Origin: an uncultured Hymenobacter sp. | Lineage (GTDB): Bacteria; Bacteroidota; Bacteroidia; Cytophagales; Hymenobacteraceae | DNA: 64,000 nucleotides | Reading direction: 5' to 3' | Assembly: GCA_913776615.1 (NCBI GenBank) | Contig: CAJYPK010000047.1 | Location: forward strand, 62,001-126,000 | In this document: piece after piece, positions 62,237-64,000 of the stretch | How the letters are laid out: each line of letters starts with the position of its first letter | How positions within the stretch are numbered: the stretch's first letter is position 1 | Notes under the pieces: generated by a model | Databases searched by the model: none | What the model was told of the DNA's origin: nothing | Seen by the model: the letters and a program-made list of their open reading frames with translations, nothing else | Position numbers and translations under genes: made by a program

Positions 62237-63187
62237 TTACTTGGGTGGCTGCCAGCCGCGCAGCACGGTGGCGCGGGTATAGGTCGCCGCCTCGGCCCTG
62301 GTGAGCTGGTGGGCCCAGGGCGCGCGGGCGGTGGGCTGGGCGCCCGCGCCGCTCGACTTATACTCAGCGTAGTACGCCGTTTGCTTATTGCTTTCCTTGC
62401 CCCACTCGTCCCAGCCCTCGGGCCGCACGATGGCGCTCAGCTCGCACTCCAGAAATACCGTTTTGGCGTGGGGCCGCCAAGGGCGGCCCAAGTAGAAAGA
62501 GCCCGCCGGGGCCGGGCCGCCCACCCGGCAGCGGTGAAATACGTAGCCGTAGCGCGTAGTGTCGGGCGTGGAGGCGGCGGTGAAAAAGCCGCCGGTCTTG
62601 CCCACCAGCTGGCAGTTCTCAAACCAGGCCGTGCTGCTGCCGAAGATAAAATCGACCGTGCCCTCGATGTAGCAATCCTCGTAGAGCTGCCGGCTACTGT
62701 AGCCGTAGGTATACAGCGTATCCTGAAACCCCAGGAAGCGGCAGTGCCGAAAGCTGCTGCGGTCGCCGGCCACCCAGGCGGCCACGGCCTGGCCCACCGG
62801 CCCGGCCGAGTTGGCGAAAGTGATATTTTCGGCCGCAAAATCGCTGGCGTAGAGATGCACACTGGCCGAGCCGGTAGTACCGAAGTTCTGGCCCGTGGCC
62901 GGGTTGAGGCGTTGATTGTAATTATCGAAGGTAAGAATGGTACGGGCGGCATCCTCGCCCACGAGGCGCACGTGGGTTTTCTCGGCGGCCAGGGTCAGTT
63001 TTTCCTTGTAGGTGCCGGGCTTGACAAAAATGGTGAGCCAGTCGGCATTGCCGGCGGGTACGGCATCGAAGGCGGCTTGCACGGTGCGGTAGTCGCCGCT
63101 GCCATCGGCAGCCACTACCAGGCGGCGTATTTGGGCCTGGGCAGTGGCGGCGGCCAGTAACAGGCAGAGAGAAAAGATAGATTTCAT
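62237..63187 (-). CDS. Pectinesterase, CE8 family (second copy)
   Basis: 316 residues, ATG 63185-63187, signal peptide MKSIFSLCLLLAAATAQA. CE8 motifs: VAADGSGDYRTVQAAFDAVP, FANSAGPVGQAVAAWV, GFQDTLYTYG, GTVDFIFGSS, YLGRPWRPHA. About half identical by eye to the first copy, so an old duplication rather than a recent one. The two enzymes may differ in methylation pattern preference. Confidence 0.94.
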   Translation of the reverse strand: MKSIFSLCLLLAAATAQAQIRRLVVAADGSGDYRTVQAAFDAVPAGNADWLTIFVKPGTYKEKLTLAAEKTHVRLVGEDAARTILTFDNYNQRLNPATGQNFGTTGSASVHLYASDFAAENITFANSAGPVGQAVAAWVAGDRSSFRHCRFLGFQDTLYTYGYSSRQLYEDCYIEGTVDFIFGSSTAWFENCQLVGKTGGFFTAASTPDTTRYGYVFHRCRVGGPAPAGSFYLGRPWRPHAKTVFLECELSAIVRPEGWDEWGKESNKQTAYYAEYKSSGAGAQPTARAPWAHQLTRAEAATYTRATVLRGWQPPK

Positions 63188-63271
63188 GCGTGGCGAATGT
63201 TGGATTTACCGTTATGTTCTGCCCCATCCGCCAAGCATCGTGAGGCGCAGGTTCGCCTAACAGCCTCGTCT

Positions 63272-63360
63272 CATCCGTCATTGCGAGCAAAGCGAAGCAA
63301 TCGCACCAGGACGGTGGCTGAGCAGGTGCGATTGCTTCGCTTTGCTCGCAATGACGGATG
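63272..63360. repeat. Perfect 36-bp palindrome, GTCATTGCGAGC family
   Basis: 63272-63307 (CATCCGTCATTGCGAGCAAA...) is the exact reverse complement of 63325-63360, with a 17-base loop. It lies between the second pectinesterase and the FAH-family gene. Second copy of the family at 40863. Confidence 0.9.
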
Positions 63361-63382
63361 ATTAGCAGGCAGCTTGCCACAC

Positions 63383-64000
63383 CTATTTTGCGGCGCGTAC
63401 CACCTGGCGCGAGCTGCCCAGGCCCTCGATGCCCAGCTCCACCACGTCGCCAGCGGCGAGGTAGCGGGGCGGTTGGAGGCCGCTGCCCACGCCGGCCGGC
63501 GTGCCGGTGGAGATGACATCTCCCGGCAGCAGCGTCATAAACTGGCTGATGTAGCTGATGAGGTAGGGTACGCTGAAGATGAGATTGGCCGTGTTGCCGT
63601 TTTGTACTTTTTCGCCGTTTACCGAAAGCCAGAGCTTGAGGCGGGCGGGGTTGAGCAGCTCGTCGGGGGTGGCCAGCCAGGGGCCGAGCGGGGCGAAGGT
63701 GTCGCAACCCTTGCCCTTGTCCCAGGTGCCGCCGCGTTCCAGTTGGTAGGCGCGCTCGCTCACGTCGTTGAGCAGGGCGTAGCCGGCGACGTAATTGAGG
63801 GCGTCGGCCTCGCGCACGTAGCTGGCCCGTTTGCGAATCACCACCGCCAGTTCCACTTCCCAGTCGGTTTTCTCGGAGTTTTTGGGTAAAATAATGTCGT
63901 CGTTAGGCCCGCTCAGGGCCGAAGTCGCTTTCAAAAAAATAACCGGCTCGGTGGGCAGGCCCAGCCCCATTTCCTGGGCGTGGTCGGTGTAGTTGAGGCC
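63383..64000 (-). CDS. Fumarylacetoacetate-hydrolase-family protein, partial
   Basis: The last 205 residues are in the window; the frame runs open to base 64000, where it reads GLNYTDHAQEMG, the normal early motif of this family. Metal-site and fold motifs are KNSEKTDWEVELAVVI, YVAGYALLNDVSERAYQ, KGCDTFAPLGPWLAT and LLPGDVISTGTPAGVG. Family members hydrolyse or hydrate acylpyruvates and 2-keto-3-deoxy sugar acid derivatives. Located at the edge of a uronate locus, a sugar-acid role is possible but unproven. Confidence 0.88.
   Translation of the reverse strand, partial: GLNYTDHAQEMGLGLPTEPVIFLKATSALSGPNDDIILPKNSEKTDWEVELAVVIRKRASYVREADALNYVAGYALLNDVSERAYQLERGGTWDKGKGCDTFAPLGPWLATPDELLNPARLKLWLSVNGEKVQNGNTANLIFSVPYLISYISQFMTLLPGDVISTGTPAGVGSGLQPPRYLAAGDVVELGIEGLGSSRQVVRAAK

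Overview
The window looks like a chromosomal segment of a GC-rich Bacteroidota, most likely Hymenobacter or a close cytophagalean relative. The signs are: a SusC/SusD pair, two giant secreted proteins ending in type IX secretion (T9SS) C-terminal domains plus two relics of such domains, TAnnTTTG-type -7 promoter boxes, LytS/LytTR signalling, and high-GC coding sequence throughout. The taxon is inferred; no rRNA, tRNA, CRISPR array or intact transposase gene was seen.

Left part (1-12.8 kb): the tail of a LacI-family regulator; a small envelope pair (beta-barrel protein and DUF2147 protein); a two-gene multidrug efflux operon whose RND pump is fused to its own TolC-like outer-membrane channel; a LytTR response regulator and LytS-type kinase; a membrane glycosyltransferase fusion; and recR. 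From 12.8 to 16.7 kb lies an AT-richer islet of four poorly known genes and a probable gene relic.

Middle part (16.8-41.5 kb): a bile-acid/sodium-symporter-family transporter, clpS, a conserved unknown, a cytochrome P450, a CPA1 Na+/H+ antiporter, a small secreted protein, a two-domain esterase, an alkaline-phosphatase-fold phosphodiesterase and an SGNH hydrolase. Then come two long T9SS-exported beta-propeller proteins (ten SBBP-like repeats; fourteen RCC1-like repeats), a secreted alpha/beta hydrolase, an aldehyde dehydrogenase and a fructose-bisphosphatase homologue that has lost its metal-binding motifs.

Right part (41.5-64 kb): a pectin/galacturonate utilisation locus, almost all on the minus strand. 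Two CE8 pectinesterases and a PL10 pectate lyase act outside or in the periplasm, SusC/SusD handle outer-membrane uptake and an ExuT-like MFS carrier handles inner-membrane uptake. UxaC, UxaB, UxaA, KdgK and the KDPG aldolase form the complete isomerase route from galacturonate to pyruvate and glyceraldehyde-3-phosphate. A divergent LacI-family regulator faces susC across two operator-like sites; a matching site lies upstream of kdgK. Embedded on the plus strand is a two-gene deaminase module (amidohydrolase and CMP/guanine-deaminase fold) preceded by two CRP/FNR-type palindromes exactly two helical turns apart.

A striking overall feature is that most intergenic gaps are filled by one long palindrome each, from at least five sequence families. 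Several palindromes start in or right next to the stop codon of the upstream gene.
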